The notes: generated by a model not told the origin, from the sequence alone. A stretch of 64,000 nt of DNA from Acidobacteriota bacterium (GCA_016700175.1 CP065003.1:4426880-4490879); one strand, 5' to 3'. Positions 1 through 8,862 are shown, counted from the first letter of the stretch. Program-made: numbers and translations.

Positions 1-1491
1 GGCGAGGCCTTTCTTCCTCGGTCCGTATTCGCCGATATTAACCGCGTGCTTCTCGACGAGGGCAAGAGCCCGTTCGCGAATCCGCGCAACGCGGCGTCGG
101 GCACGATCCGTATGCTCGATTCGTCGGTCGTCGCCTCGCGGCGGCTGGACCTCTTCCCGTACGATGTCCTTTCGGGCGCCTCGAAACCGTTCGACACGCA
201 CTGGGAGAATTTCGAGTTCCTCAACAAGGCGGGATTTCACGTCAATCCGCACCGCGAGCTTTGCGACGGGATCGAGGCCGTCATCGACTTCTGCGACAGG
301 ATGGAGGCCCGGCGCGACAAGCTCGATTACGACATCGACGGAGTCGTTGTGAAGGTAAACCAGACGCGGCTTCAGGATGAGTTCGGATCGACCTCGAAAG
401 CGCCCCGTTGGGCGATCGCGTACAAGTATCCCGCGATGCAGGCGACGACTAAGCTCGAGGGCATCGCGATCCAGGTAGGAAGGACCGGAGCATTGACTCC
501 CGTGGCGCATCTCGAACCGGTTCAGCTTGCGGGAACTACCGTCTCCCGTGCTTCACTTCATAATGAGGACGAGATCGGAAGGCTGGGCGTGAAGATCGGC
601 GACACCGTCCTCGTGGAGAAATCGGGCGAGATCATCCCGCAGGTGCTGAAGGTGATCGAATCGAAGCGGACCGGAAACGAGAAAGAGTTCGATTTCCCGG
701 ACAAGTGCCCGGTCTGCGGATGGGACGCGGTCCGGCCGGAAGGCGAGGCCGTTCGCAGATGCACGAACCCGGATTGCCCGGCAAAGGTGAAGGGCAGGCT
801 AGGATATTTCTCGGCGCGCAAGGCGATGGACATCGAGGGCCTGGGCGATGTGCTGATCGAGCAGCTTGTCGATTCGGGACTCGTGAAGGATGTCGCGGAC
901 CTTTACAAGCTCGACGTCGAAACGGTCGCGGGTCTCGAGCGGATGGCGGAAAAGAGCGCGACCAAACTGATCGAGCAGATCGACGCGAGCAAAGAGCGCG
1001 GCCTGCAGAGGCTGCTTTTCGGTTTCGACATACGCCACGTCGGCGAGAGGTATTCGAAGATCCTCGCCAATTACTTCAAGTCGATGGACAAGGTGATCGA
1101 TGCTTCGGTCGAGGAGCTCGATTCAATTCCCGAGATCGGCGAAAAGGTCGCGGAAAGCATTTACGAATTCTTCCGCGAGGAAAGGAACCTCGACCTCGTC
1201 CGCCGTTTGAAGGAGGCGGGCGTCGTGATGGAGGTCGAAGAGTCGGAGCACGGAGCGAGCGAGGAGTTCGCGGGAAAGACCTTCGTGTTGACGGGCAAGC
1301 TCGAGGGATTCACACGCAACGAGGCGGCGGAGGACATAGAGGCCCGCGGAGGCCGAGTCGCTTCGTCGGTCAGCAAGAACACGGACTACGTCGTCGCGGG
1401 GGAGGCGGCGGGATCGAAGCTGAAGAAGGCGAACGACCTTGGCGTAACGGTCCTCAGCGAACAGGACTTTGTGAAGATGCTCGGCGGCTAG
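1..1491 (+). CDS. ligA: NAD-dependent DNA ligase LigA (5' end outside window)
   Basis: Seals nicks in duplex DNA using NAD+ during replication and repair. The open frame runs from base 1, so the gene is cut at its 5' side and the adenylation lysine (KxDG) lies outside the window. Visible are the rest of the nucleotidyltransferase domain (FANPRNAASGTIR, DIDGVVVKV, APRWAIAYKYP), the OB fold (QVGRTGALTPVA), a four-cysteine zinc finger with Cys codons at 706, 715, 760 and 775, helix-hairpin-helix repeats, and a C-terminal BRCT domain from about base 1264 (FAGKTFVLTGKL). The arrangement follows E. coli LigA closely. It converges on murJ and the two genes share 4 bp at their stop codons. Nothing odd in the visible part; identification is very secure. 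Confidence 0.97.
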   Translation, partial: GEAFLPRSVFADINRVLLDEGKSPFANPRNAASGTIRMLDSSVVASRRLDLFPYDVLSGASKPFDTHWENFEFLNKAGFHVNPHRELCDGIEAVIDFCDRMEARRDKLDYDIDGVVVKVNQTRLQDEFGSTSKAPRWAIAYKYPAMQATTKLEGIAIQVGRTGALTPVAHLEPVQLAGTTVSRASLHNEDEIGRLGVKIGDTVLVEKSGEIIPQVLKVIESKRTGNEKEFDFPDKCPVCGWDAVRPEGEAVRRCTNPDCPAKVKGRLGYFSARKAMDIEGLGDVLIEQLVDSGLVKDVADLYKLDVETVAGLERMAEKSATKLIEQIDASKERGLQRLLFGFDIRHVGERYSKILANYFKSMDKVIDASVEELDSIPEIGEKVAESIYEFFREERNLDLVRRLKEAGVVMEVEESEHGASEEFAGKTFVLTGKLEGFTRNEAAEDIEARGGRVASSVSKNTDYVVAGEAAGSKLKKANDLGVTVLSEQDFVKMLGG

Positions 1492-3206
1492 GATCGTCCG
1501 AACCTGCGTTTGAAGATCCTTATCAGCTGATTCAGCTCGCTGACGCCCAGCGCCTTCGCAGCCGCAAAGAAAACGACGACTCCGGAGAGGACCGGGACAA
1601 GCGCCTCGAAGAGTTCCACATAAAGCGTCTTTACTTCGTACACACCGGAAACATATCTGTAGGTGAACCACGCCGCGGCGGACATAAGCGCCGAGGCGGC
1701 GGCTATCCGCACGAACGAGGAGATGATCTTGCGGGCCTCGATCCGCTTGATCTTCCTTCTCATCAGCACGACGAGCGCAAGGAAATTGATCGTCGCGACG
1801 ATCGAAGTGGCAAGCGCCACCCCGACGTGTCCATAACCACTGGGCCTTTCGGCCGAGACTCCAATGTCTGAGAAGGTAACAAGAAGGGTATAGCTGAGGA
1901 AGACGTGGACCAGGATGGATGCGACGCTGACGTACATAGGCGTCTTGGCGTCCTCGAGCGCGTAGAACGACGGCGAAAGGACCTTGATCGCCGCGTATCC
2001 CGCCAGGCCGACCGAATACGCCGCGAGCGCCCACGCTGTCATGTTCGTATCGATCTCATTGAAGGCGCCGCCCTGATAGATCAGCCTGATGATCGGTTCC
2101 CCGAGCACGATCAACCCGCAGGCGGAAGGGATCGTCATCAAGAACACAAGACCCAGAGAGCCTGAAAGCGTCGAGCGGAACTCGGAAATCTTGTTCTCGG
2201 ATCCGAGCCTTGCGAGCGTTGGCAATGCCGCGACTCCGATCGCCACACCGAATACGCCTATGGGGAACTGCATCAGCCTGAATGCATACGGCAGCCAGGA
2301 GTTTCCTCCTTCGATCCCCGAAACCATGAACGTGTCGACCATTACCTTTACCTGGACGGCCGAGGTGCCGATGATCGCCGGACCCATAAGGCCCATCACC
2401 CGCCGGACGCCTTTGTCGGTAAAGCTCAGGATCGGCTTGAAACTGTAGCCGACCTTTATCAGCGAGGGCACCTGGATGAGGATCTGCGAGAGGCCTCCGA
2501 ACAATGTTCCGATCGACATTCCGATGATCGCCCACTGCGCGGGCATTTCCGGAACCGAACCGGGATCTTCCGGGATCGTCCATCCGCCGCCGCTCAGGTA
2601 GTACGCGGCGGCGACTCCGACGATGATCGAGACGATGTTGAAGGCGGTCGAAGCGGAGGCGGGGATGCCGAACCTTCCCTTCGTGTTCAATACGCCCATC
2701 GCGACCGCGGCTAGGGCAACGAGCAGTATGAACGGGAACATTATCTGGGCCAGGAGCACTGTCAAGGCTGCCTTTTCGGGGTCAAACCCGTAGGCGATCA
2801 AGGGAACGTAGTACGGCGCGCCGATGATCCCGACCACTACGATGGCGCTCAAGACTACCGCCATGCCGTTGAAGATCAGTGCCGCGAGCCTCCAGGCCTC
2901 CTTCTCGCCGACGTTCACCTGGTAGTCGGTAAAGACCTTTACGAAAGCGACGGACAGGGCGCCTTCGGCGAAGAGGTCGCGGAGGAGGTTGGGGATCTTA
3001 AATCCGACTTGATAGGCATCGAAAAGGTAACCGGCCCCGAACAGCCTCGAGAAGACCATTTCCCGGGCCAGTCCGAACACGCGCGAGACCATCACCGCGA
3101 TCGAGACGATGCCGGCGGACTTCGCCACGCTCCGTTCCTTGTTCGGGACCTTCTGGTCGGGCTCGGGCAGGCCCGGTTCTTCGATTGGATTGTCACTGGA
3201 GGTCAT
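1488..3206 (-). CDS. murJ: Lipid II flippase MurJ (MviN family)
   Basis: Integral inner-membrane flippase that moves lipid II to the periplasmic face for peptidoglycan synthesis. The 572-residue product has a soluble N-terminal extension of about 25 residues followed by a pattern of about 14 hydrophobic segments, as expected for the MOP-superfamily MurJ (usually 500-550 residues). Family-typical stretches are visible: VSRVFGLAREMVFSRLFGAG near the N terminus, DAYQVGFKIPNLLRDLFAEG, and a LMQFPIGVFGVAIGVAALP segment in the second half. The start ATG at 3206 has no convincing Shine-Dalgarno sequence; a start closer to the first membrane helix is possible. It stands alone, converging with ligA. 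A palindromic repeat and the dacB terminator lie upstream. Confidence 0.95.
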   Translation of the reverse strand: MTSSDNPIEEPGLPEPDQKVPNKERSVAKSAGIVSIAVMVSRVFGLAREMVFSRLFGAGYLFDAYQVGFKIPNLLRDLFAEGALSVAFVKVFTDYQVNVGEKEAWRLAALIFNGMAVVLSAIVVVGIIGAPYYVPLIAYGFDPEKAALTVLLAQIMFPFILLVALAAVAMGVLNTKGRFGIPASASTAFNIVSIIVGVAAAYYLSGGGWTIPEDPGSVPEMPAQWAIIGMSIGTLFGGLSQILIQVPSLIKVGYSFKPILSFTDKGVRRVMGLMGPAIIGTSAVQVKVMVDTFMVSGIEGGNSWLPYAFRLMQFPIGVFGVAIGVAALPTLARLGSENKISEFRSTLSGSLGLVFLMTIPSACGLIVLGEPIIRLIYQGGAFNEIDTNMTAWALAAYSVGLAGYAAIKVLSPSFYALEDAKTPMYVSVASILVHVFLSYTLLVTFSDIGVSAERPSGYGHVGVALATSIVATINFLALVVLMRRKIKRIEARKIISSFVRIAAASALMSAAAWFTYRYVSGVYEVKTLYVELFEALVPVLSGVVVFFAAAKALGVSELNQLIRIFKRRFGRS

Positions 3207-3310
3207 AAGCGGCGGGCGGCGGTTCTGCCCTCGAAATATTGCAGTATTTGGAGCTAATCCACAAGAAGGCAGGGGGTCTGTTTAGAAATCCGAAGCAAAC
3301 AGCTGACGCC

Positions 3311-3362
3311 GTTTAGAGCAGGGCTTCGCCCTGCCCGGGCAGCGCAAAGCGCTGCTCTAAAC
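3311..3362. repeat. Cloverleaf-like palindromic intergenic element (GTTTAG family)
   Basis: A 52-bp palindrome with perfect 11-bp outer arms (gtttagagcag and ctgctctaaac) enclosing two hairpins, 3318-3334 (7-bp stem, loop ttc) and 3339-3355 (7-bp stem, loop aaa). Lies between murJ and dacB. Other copies with the same GTTTAG flank and a different hairpin occur near 16564-16612, 17050-17072 and 17847-17869, so this looks like a dispersed REP-type element. Confidence 0.7.
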
Positions 3363-3382
3363 GGGTACTTTCATTATTCAGG

Positions 3383-3417
3383 AAAAAAACAAAAAAAGGC
3401 CGCCAATGCCGGCGGCC
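3383..3417 (-). terminator. Rho-independent terminator of dacB
   Basis: A 7-bp GC stem (ggccgcc at 3398-3404, ggcggcc at 3411-3417, 6-nt loop) is followed on the minus strand by a run of T residues with one G (3383-3397 on the plus strand). It sits 29 bp past the dacB stop codon. Confidence 0.85.
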
Positions 3418-3445
3418 AGTTTCGAATGCTATATTTCCTGGAATT

Positions 3446-4849
3446 CTACTCTTCATCCAGGCTTATCCTGGATCGCTCCGGATACTTGATCCTCGTCTTA
3501 GCGAGCCTTCTTTCCATATGCACCGGGGCGTAAGCCATCGGTTTCGCGCCGCCCAGCGCGCCTTGCGCGAGCGGTATCAGAAGATTCTGGAAATTCCTGA
3601 AGCGCCCAACGCCGCCTCTTTGATTGAATATCACGAACAGGAACTTGCCCTGGTTCGTGACGAACTCGCCCGAGAGCGAGCTGACGCCGTTGTCCGTCCT
3701 TCGAAGCGTGCCCGTCTTTCCGACTACGCTGCCGGCGTAAAGGTCGCCTCCGAACCTTCCACGCAGGGTCCCGTCATCGATCCCCGCAACCGGAAGAATG
3801 TCCGAAAGCTTCATCTCGTGGCCCTCGAGAAGTTTCTTGGTCCTCTTGAGAAGCGCGAGCTGGGCCCTTGCCGTAACTCGGTTGATACCCAGGCCGCTGG
3901 AGGTCTGCAGCGAGAACTGCTCTTCACTGGCCCCTATATCGCGGCGGACGATGCGTTCGACAGCGGGTGTTCCCCCGAGCATCTCGCCGAGCTTCTCGGA
4001 AAGAAAGTTGTTCGAGTAACTCAACGTCACTTTGAGGATCTCGCGCATCGGCGCCGATTCGTGCGAGAAAAGAAGTTTTGCTCCCCCGGGGATGCCGCTT
4101 ACGTCGACACTTCCGGTGGTCGTTACGCTTGGTACTACCAACCCGGGTTTGAACTTGCCCGAGTTCATCAGGTAGCTGTCCCAGGCACGATTGGCAGAAG
4201 CTCCGCGTTTGCCGCCGTCCATCGTGTTTATCAGCGTATAGCCCGAACGCGATGCGGAACCGTTATAATTCATCACGAAATTGCCCGTGACGAACACGTT
4301 TCCTTCGATCTTACGGATCCCGAGCCGGTTCAGCTCGTTGGCGATCGCCATCCCGTGTTCGTAACCGAAGATCGGATCACGTCCCGAAACGTACAGATTG
4401 CCGGTCAGCGTGGCGGTTTCGAGATCGACCTTCCCGTCGGTCCATACACCGGTGATGAACCGGAAATCGGGGCCGAACGTTTTCAGCACGGCATAAGCCG
4501 TCGCGACTTTCACGTTCGAGGCCGGATTGAATGCCTCGTCGGGATAGCTTTCAAACACGAGCGTCCCGCGTTCGCTCTCGATGATGATTCCCGAATTGCC
4601 CGGGATATCTATCTCCGCAAGAGCCGCGACAGAGGTCCTGCGCGAGACTGCCAGTCCCGGAGGGGCAGAAGTCGGTGACGAACTTCCTGTTTTCTTGACG
4701 AGAGGCGTGGGGCCGGGTATCGGTTCTTCCTTCGCTATCTTTATGTCCTGGAGAAGCGGCGGTCGCGAGGTCTGGCCGGATACGGAGATCGCCGAGACGG
4801 ACGCGCAAAGAAGGAACGCCGAAGATACCACTATTGCTCTCTTGATCAT
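3446..4849 (-). CDS. dacB: D-alanyl-D-alanine carboxypeptidase/endopeptidase (PBP4, DacB family)
   Basis: Periplasmic class C penicillin-binding protein that trims or hydrolyses peptidoglycan peptide cross-links. With the ATG at 4849 the product has 467 residues and begins with a clean signal peptide (MIKRAIVVSSAFLLC..., cleavage near VSGQ). The three active-site motifs of the family are visible: SxxK as SNVK (about residues 111-114), SxN as SNN (279-281) and KTG (378-380) in GSVVGKTGTL. The frame is open up to a GTG at 4903, but that start would put 18 hydrophilic residues before the signal peptide, so 4849 is preferred. Monocistronic, with its own terminator. Envelope role agrees with neighbouring murJ. 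Confidence 0.93.
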   Translation of the reverse strand: MIKRAIVVSSAFLLCASVSAISVSGQTSRPPLLQDIKIAKEEPIPGPTPLVKKTGSSSPTSAPPGLAVSRRTSVAALAEIDIPGNSGIIIESERGTLVFESYPDEAFNPASNVKVATAYAVLKTFGPDFRFITGVWTDGKVDLETATLTGNLYVSGRDPIFGYEHGMAIANELNRLGIRKIEGNVFVTGNFVMNYNGSASRSGYTLINTMDGGKRGASANRAWDSYLMNSGKFKPGLVVPSVTTTGSVDVSGIPGGAKLLFSHESAPMREILKVTLSYSNNFLSEKLGEMLGGTPAVERIVRRDIGASEEQFSLQTSSGLGINRVTARAQLALLKRTKKLLEGHEMKLSDILPVAGIDDGTLRGRFGGDLYAGSVVGKTGTLRRTDNGVSSLSGEFVTNQGKFLFVIFNQRGGVGRFRNFQNLLIPLAQGALGGAKPMAYAPVHMERRLAKTRIKYPERSRISLDEE

Positions 4850-5108
4850 AAGTCCCAAATGTTCGTTTTGATTTGCCCCGGTGCGGAAGGCTTCCGTTTG
4901 CACCCTTCAGGAAGGCTTCGGAAAGTATAGCACACCGGCAACCCCTGCCAACAAATTTGATCCGCCCGGATGTCGTGATCCGAGGTTCGGATGAGGGGGT
5001 CGAGGATCGGGGATGCTTCCTGTAAGCGAGGCTTATGGCCCCGATACAGAAACCTTATACCTCATTCACTTCATTAGGTAAAGCATAAAGTTTCCGCAAG
5101 AGATTTCG

Positions 5109-5137
5109 TTGACACCGAAATTCGGCGTCTCTAGAAT
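5109..5137 (+). promoter_or_regulatory. Sigma70-type promoter of the ogg2 gene
   Basis: TTGACA at 5109-5114 and TAGAAT at 5132-5137 with a 17-bp spacer. The expected transcription start is near 5144, giving a leader of only about 14-17 nt before the GTG/ATG start at 5158/5161. Confidence 0.75.
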
Positions 5138-5157
5138 TGTAAGACCTACCGCAAAGC

Positions 5158-5820
5158 GTGATGAAGAAAGTCGCACCGATCACGATTCCCCTAATAAAAC
5201 AGGCCCATAGGCAAAGGGCTGAAGAGATCGAGGAACGGCTTGAAGAGTTCCGCGAGGTCTGGAGGTCGGGAACCGATCTGAGGCTCTGGGAAGAGATGGT
5301 CTATTGTTTTTTCACCGGAGGATGTTCCGCGAAGATGGGTTTGAAGTCGGTCGAGGCAGTGCGGACACAGTTGCTTGACGGTTCGCGCGAATCGCTTACA
5401 GAGGCACTCGTCGGCGTTCACCGATATCCGAGGGCCCGCGCCGGATATGTCGTCGCGTCGCGAGAGTTCCTGCGTGAACACTGCGGGCTGAGGCTCCGTA
5501 AGAAGCTGGAGAGCTTCAGTAACCCGCTCGAACGGCGGGACTGGCTTGTGAAAGAGAAGAGGATCAAGGGCCTCGGATACAAGGAGGCGAGCCACTATCT
5601 TCGCAACATAGGTTTTCGCGGCTACGCGATCCTGGACAAGCACGTGCTTCGGTGCATGCACGAACTCGGATTGATCGAGGCGCCCAAGCCACCAATCACC
5701 CGTATGAGGTATCTTAGCGTTGAATCTACCCTCAAGGATTTTGCTGACCAGCTGAAAATAGATTTCGACGAGATGGACCTGGTGCTCTGGTCGATGAGGA
5801 CCGGGGAGATCCTGAAATAG
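5158..5820 (+). CDS. N-glycosylase/DNA lyase, archaeal-type 8-oxoguanine glycosylase (Ogg2)
   Basis: Base-excision-repair enzyme of the HhH-GPD superfamily that removes 8-oxoguanine and nicks the strand by beta-elimination. The 220-residue length is typical of Ogg2. The helix-hairpin-helix region IKGLGYKEASHYLRNIGF is followed by AILDKHVLR; Lys142 and Asp160 are the expected catalytic pair, 18 residues apart as in the Methanocaldococcus enzyme. The frame starts with consecutive GTG-ATG codons (5158, 5161); there is no good ribosome-binding site and the leader is short. It is transcribed from a strong promoter just upstream and may be read together with the next gene (41-bp gap). Ogg2 is mainly archaeal with scattered bacterial members, so ancient transfer is possible. 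Family call is secure; substrate is inferred. Confidence 0.87.
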   Translation: MMKKVAPITIPLIKQAHRQRAEEIEERLEEFREVWRSGTDLRLWEEMVYCFFTGGCSAKMGLKSVEAVRTQLLDGSRESLTEALVGVHRYPRARAGYVVASREFLREHCGLRLRKKLESFSNPLERRDWLVKEKRIKGLGYKEASHYLRNIGFRGYAILDKHVLRCMHELGLIEAPKPPITRMRYLSVESTLKDFADQLKIDFDEMDLVLWSMRTGEILK

Positions 5821-5861
5821 CTGCCATCTTCGCCGTATCCGCCATAAATGGAGGACGACCA

Positions 5862-7445
5862 ATGAGGTTTGACCCACTCAGGAACCGAACATTCACTCGC
5901 AAGCTCCGACTGCTCCGGGCCGTTGTGTCAGCGTTGATTCTCGCGATCGCGATCTCCGGTTCGATCTTCGCAGCCGACGACGTTCAGCGGATCGAGCCGC
6001 AGGAAACCAAGAAACTTCTGAAGCAGGCGAAAAAGCTGTTCAGGAAAGGCGAGATCGCGGAAGCTGAGAAGATACTCCGGAGGGTGATCGCGACGAATCC
6101 TCAGAACGCCGAGGCCAAACTGGACCTGGCGTACCTACTTCTGAAAAGAAAACGTCTTGTCGACGCTTACAATTACGCTTTTGAGGTCGCGAAGGAAGAC
6201 AAGGACAACGCCTACGCATTCGCGGTTCTCGGGGCGACCTACCTGAGCGCCGGGAACTTCGCCGACGCGAGGATCCTCCTAAACAATGCCATCGTTGTCG
6301 ACGATGATGAGGCCCTTGGCTGGGCCGGCCTCGGGATGCTGGACTTTTACGAGAATCGAGTCGACGACAGCATTTATAACCTCGAGCGGGCCGTCCAGCT
6401 TGACGGGAAGGAAGCGGATTACGCGTTCGCGCTGGCGCAGGTATCGGCCCGGGCGGAGAGATACAAGGAAGCCGCCGACGCATATCAGAAGTACCTTCGC
6501 ATCGCTCCGGACAACGACCGGGAGCGGACCGAACGGATCAAGGGCCTGATCAAGTTCCTGAGGTACCTGGGAAAACGTCCGTCGCTTTACGATCTTGACG
6601 GCGCCGGACAGACCGAGGTGCCGGTCAGGCTTGTAAACAACCGGCCCGTGGTCCAGATCAAACTGAAGGACAACGAGCCGCCGTTGAATTTCGTGCTCGA
6701 CACCGGCTCCGGGATCTCTGTCATTTCAGACCTGACCGCCGAGCGGCTCAAGATCAAACCGGTTACGAAAGGCGGGGTCGCAAGGGCTCTCGGAGGCGAC
6801 GGAAAGTTCGACATCGTATACGGATTTATCAGGAAAGTATCGATCGGCGATGTCGCCGTGCGAAACGTGCCCGTTTACATCCGCAAGTTCCACAACGCTT
6901 CCGAGCGTATCGACGGCTACATAGGCCTTTCGCTCATTTCGAAGTACGTTACCACCATCGATTACGGAAACCTGACGTTCTCCCTGGTCCGTAAGGACAA
7001 CTACGAAACGCCTCCGGAGAACGCCGACGCGATGACCGTCCCGCTCAGGCTCACATCTAGCGGATTTCTTAGCGGGCAGGTCAAGCTTCACGGGATCGAG
7101 TTTCCGCTGAACTTCATCGTCGACACCGGGGCCAGCCTCTCCGTGATCTCCGAGGACCTTGCGAGTTCCGAGGAACTTAGCGGCTTCATACAGGATGAGC
7201 GGATGCGCGTGGTCGGTGCCGCCGGAGTAACCGAAGACGTCCCGTCGTTCCTGCTTCCGAGCGTCACTTTCGGACGCTTCTCAAGGAACGACCTCAAAGC
7301 GATCGCGCTGGATCTGGACCTGATCAATGAAACATCCGGATTTGAGCAGGCCGGAATACTCGGAGGCAATTTCCTGAAAAACTACAGGCTGACGTTTGAT
7401 TTCAAGCAGTCAATGGTGACCTTCACGCCCACCGACCAGGATTAA
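5862..7445 (+). CDS. TPR protein with two retropepsin-like aspartyl protease domains
   Basis: Predicted exported or membrane-anchored protein of 527 residues. An N-terminal hydrophobic segment (about residues 21-38, ALILAIAISGSIFAA) acts as signal peptide or anchor. Residues about 45-235 form TPR-like helices. Two clan-AA aspartyl protease modules follow: FVLDTGSGISVIS with DTG at 280-282 and FIVDTGASLSVIS with DTG at 421-423; each ends in the usual hydrophobic-glycine strand (YIGLSLISKY and ILGGNFLKNY). Retropepsins normally work as homodimers, so this polypeptide could form an intramolecular dimer. A strong Shine-Dalgarno GGAGG lies 7 nt before the ATG. An intrinsic terminator follows. Substrate unknown; the TPR half probably recruits partners. 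Confidence 0.85.
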   Translation: MRFDPLRNRTFTRKLRLLRAVVSALILAIAISGSIFAADDVQRIEPQETKKLLKQAKKLFRKGEIAEAEKILRRVIATNPQNAEAKLDLAYLLLKRKRLVDAYNYAFEVAKEDKDNAYAFAVLGATYLSAGNFADARILLNNAIVVDDDEALGWAGLGMLDFYENRVDDSIYNLERAVQLDGKEADYAFALAQVSARAERYKEAADAYQKYLRIAPDNDRERTERIKGLIKFLRYLGKRPSLYDLDGAGQTEVPVRLVNNRPVVQIKLKDNEPPLNFVLDTGSGISVISDLTAERLKIKPVTKGGVARALGGDGKFDIVYGFIRKVSIGDVAVRNVPVYIRKFHNASERIDGYIGLSLISKYVTTIDYGNLTFSLVRKDNYETPPENADAMTVPLRLTSSGFLSGQVKLHGIEFPLNFIVDTGASLSVISEDLASSEELSGFIQDERMRVVGAAGVTEDVPSFLLPSVTFGRFSRNDLKAIALDLDLINETSGFEQAGILGGNFLKNYRLTFDFKQSMVTFTPTDQD

Positions 7446-7505
7446 GCGTATCCGCCCGGAACGGGCTTCTGGATTTGGTCCGCCGTCTCTGATAATGTGA
7501 CTTTC

Positions 7506-7528
7506 AGGCCGGCGGGCCTTTTTCTTTT
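7506..7528 (+). terminator. Rho-independent terminator after the aspartyl protease gene
   Basis: Stem aggcc (7506-7510) and ggcct (7515-7519) with a 4-nt loop, followed by a T-rich tract to 7528. It lies directly in front of the PIN-domain gene. Confidence 0.7.
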
Positions 7529-7537
7529 CCGCGTACT

Positions 7538-7999
7538 ATGAAACAGAGCCTCTACCTGGAAACTTCCGTCGTCGGAGCCTATCTGGACAATGGCGAGCCC
7601 TTCAGAAGGGATATGACCATCCGCTGGTGGGAGCACGAGCTATCCGAGTACAGGGCGTATGTTTCGATCCTTGTGAGGCGCGAACTCGAATGCCTTGCGC
7701 AGCCGCACAGGGACAGCTATCTCAATCTGATAAAGGATATAGAGCAGCTTGAGCTTCCGGAAGAGGCGGCGATACTCGCCGAAGGCTACATCTCGCGCGG
7801 GATCTTCAAACGGAAGTTCATAGGCGACGCGCTGCACGTCGCGGTCGCTTCCGTTTACAAGATCGACTATCTGGTCACCTGGAATTTCGGGCATGTCGCG
7901 AATGTCCGAAAACAGGCGCGTGTACGGCTTTTTAACACTGCCGCAGGCTTCTTCGTCCCGAATATCGTGACGCCGGAGTTTCTCGTACACACCGTTTGA
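7538..7999 (+). CDS. PIN-domain ribonuclease, VapC-like toxin
   Basis: A 153-residue PIN-domain protein, the predicted Mg2+-dependent RNase toxin of a type II toxin-antitoxin pair. Acidic positions expected for the PIN active site are present: Glu8 in LYLETS (where many family members have Asp), Glu49/Glu51 in RRELECL, and Asp97 in GDALHVAVA. The DYLVTWNF block (109-117) and a C-terminal TPEFL are typical of the YLETS subfamily. The following small gene at 8051 resembles the partner antitoxin, giving toxin-first order, opposite to classical vapBC. Starts at an ATG 10 bp after the previous gene's terminator, so it needs its own promoter; a weak -10 (GATAAT, about 7490) is present. Toxicity is inferred from the family only. 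Confidence 0.82.
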   Translation: MKQSLYLETSVVGAYLDNGEPFRRDMTIRWWEHELSEYRAYVSILVRRELECLAQPHRDSYLNLIKDIEQLELPEEAAILAEGYISRGIFKRKFIGDALHVAVASVYKIDYLVTWNFGHVANVRKQARVRLFNTAAGFFVPNIVTPEFLVHTV

Positions 8000-8050
8000 A
8001 GGACGCCGGCGTTGACCTTCCCCCTGTTCATTCGTTTAATATCTGCTTGA

Positions 8051-8257
8051 ATGTACCGACGTCCCAAATTCCTTGAGATCCTTCTGGAGGTGCGCGAACA
8101 GATGTCCCGCGACGCGGATTTCGATGTCGACCTCTTCGCTGAACTCGTCCGTTCCGGCAAGATCACCGAGGGTCACGATCCGCACGAGCTGAATCCGGAC
8201 GGTTCGGCATCGCCGAACGGCAAGGTCGTCGAAAAGCGCCGAAACGGAGGCGGCTGA
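8051..8257 (+). CDS. Small antitoxin-like protein paired with the PIN-domain protein
   Basis: A 68-residue charged protein (MYRRPKFLEILLEVREQ...) whose first half, a helix with EVREQ then a DFDVDLFAELVRSGK segment, resembles the small partners encoded next to YLETS-type PIN proteins (pattern: EEVR...RFNYDLDAI...L). No DNA-binding fold is recognisable; the last third is polar and probably disordered. It lies 51 bp after the PIN gene and 31 bp before a lytic transglycosylase gene. The antitoxin assignment is by position and partial pattern similarity, not by a clear domain match. Confidence 0.55.
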   Translation: MYRRPKFLEILLEVREQMSRDADFDVDLFAELVRSGKITEGHDPHELNPDGSASPNGKVVEKRRNGGG

Positions 8258-8288
8258 GGCTCCCCGCTTTCCGGCATCCATTTCTTCT

Positions 8289-8858
8289 ATGCGCCGCAAC
8301 CTCTTGATCGCGGTCCAGGTAGTCGCTGGAATAGGCATTCTGGCGCTGGCTGCATATCTTTTCAACAGTTTCTGGATTCATCGTTACGATGATCTGATCG
8401 AGCGGCATGCGCGCGTTTACAACCTCGAGGAGAGGCTAGTCTGGAGCGTGATCTACGAAGAGACCTACTTCCGGGCCTGGATGAAAGGCGCCGCAAACGA
8501 AGTCGGTCTGATGCAGGTCACTCCCGCGGTCGCGAGGCAATGGGCAAAAGAAACGGGGCTGAGAGAGTTCGAACGCGAGACCGAGGTGAATCTCGATGAA
8601 TTCCTTAGCGATCCGGAACGCAACATACAGGTCGGTTGCTGGTATCTTGAACAGCTTCGAGCTCAGTACCGCAGCCGGCCGGCGGAGCGCGCGATGATGC
8701 TTGCCGCCTACAACGCGGGCCCGAGCCGCGTCGATGAATGGACGAAAGGGACCGATCCGGCGCAGCTCTCCGAACAGGACTTCATCGCCAGGATCGGGAT
8801 CGCTTCGACCCGCTCGTATGTCACTTCGATAATCCGCCGGTACGAGGCGGGGCCTTGA
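8289..8858 (+). CDS. Membrane-anchored lytic transglycosylase, SLT domain
   Basis: Peptidoglycan lytic transglycosylase of the soluble-lytic-transglycosylase (GH23) fold. The 189-residue product has one N-terminal membrane anchor (about residues 7-29) and then an SLT domain with the family motifs: catalytic Glu58 in EETYF, GLMQ at 73-76, and the LAAYNAGPSRV block in the C-terminal third. It is short compared with Slt70 and is closer in size to MltE/Slt-C-only forms. The gene follows the small antitoxin-like gene and is 4 bp before an amidohydrolase gene, so the two are probably co-transcribed, although no functional link is obvious. Confidence 0.88.
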   Translation: MRRNLLIAVQVVAGIGILALAAYLFNSFWIHRYDDLIERHARVYNLEERLVWSVIYEETYFRAWMKGAANEVGLMQVTPAVARQWAKETGLREFERETEVNLDEFLSDPERNIQVGCWYLEQLRAQYRSRPAERAMMLAAYNAGPSRVDEWTKGTDPAQLSEQDFIARIGIASTRSYVTSIIRRYEAGP

Positions 8859-8862
8859 ACGG

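Noticed and set aside
705..1871. 388-codon plus-strand frame across ligA and murJ ends
   Set aside because: Out-of-frame shadow rich in Arg and Gly; both overlapped genes are certain.
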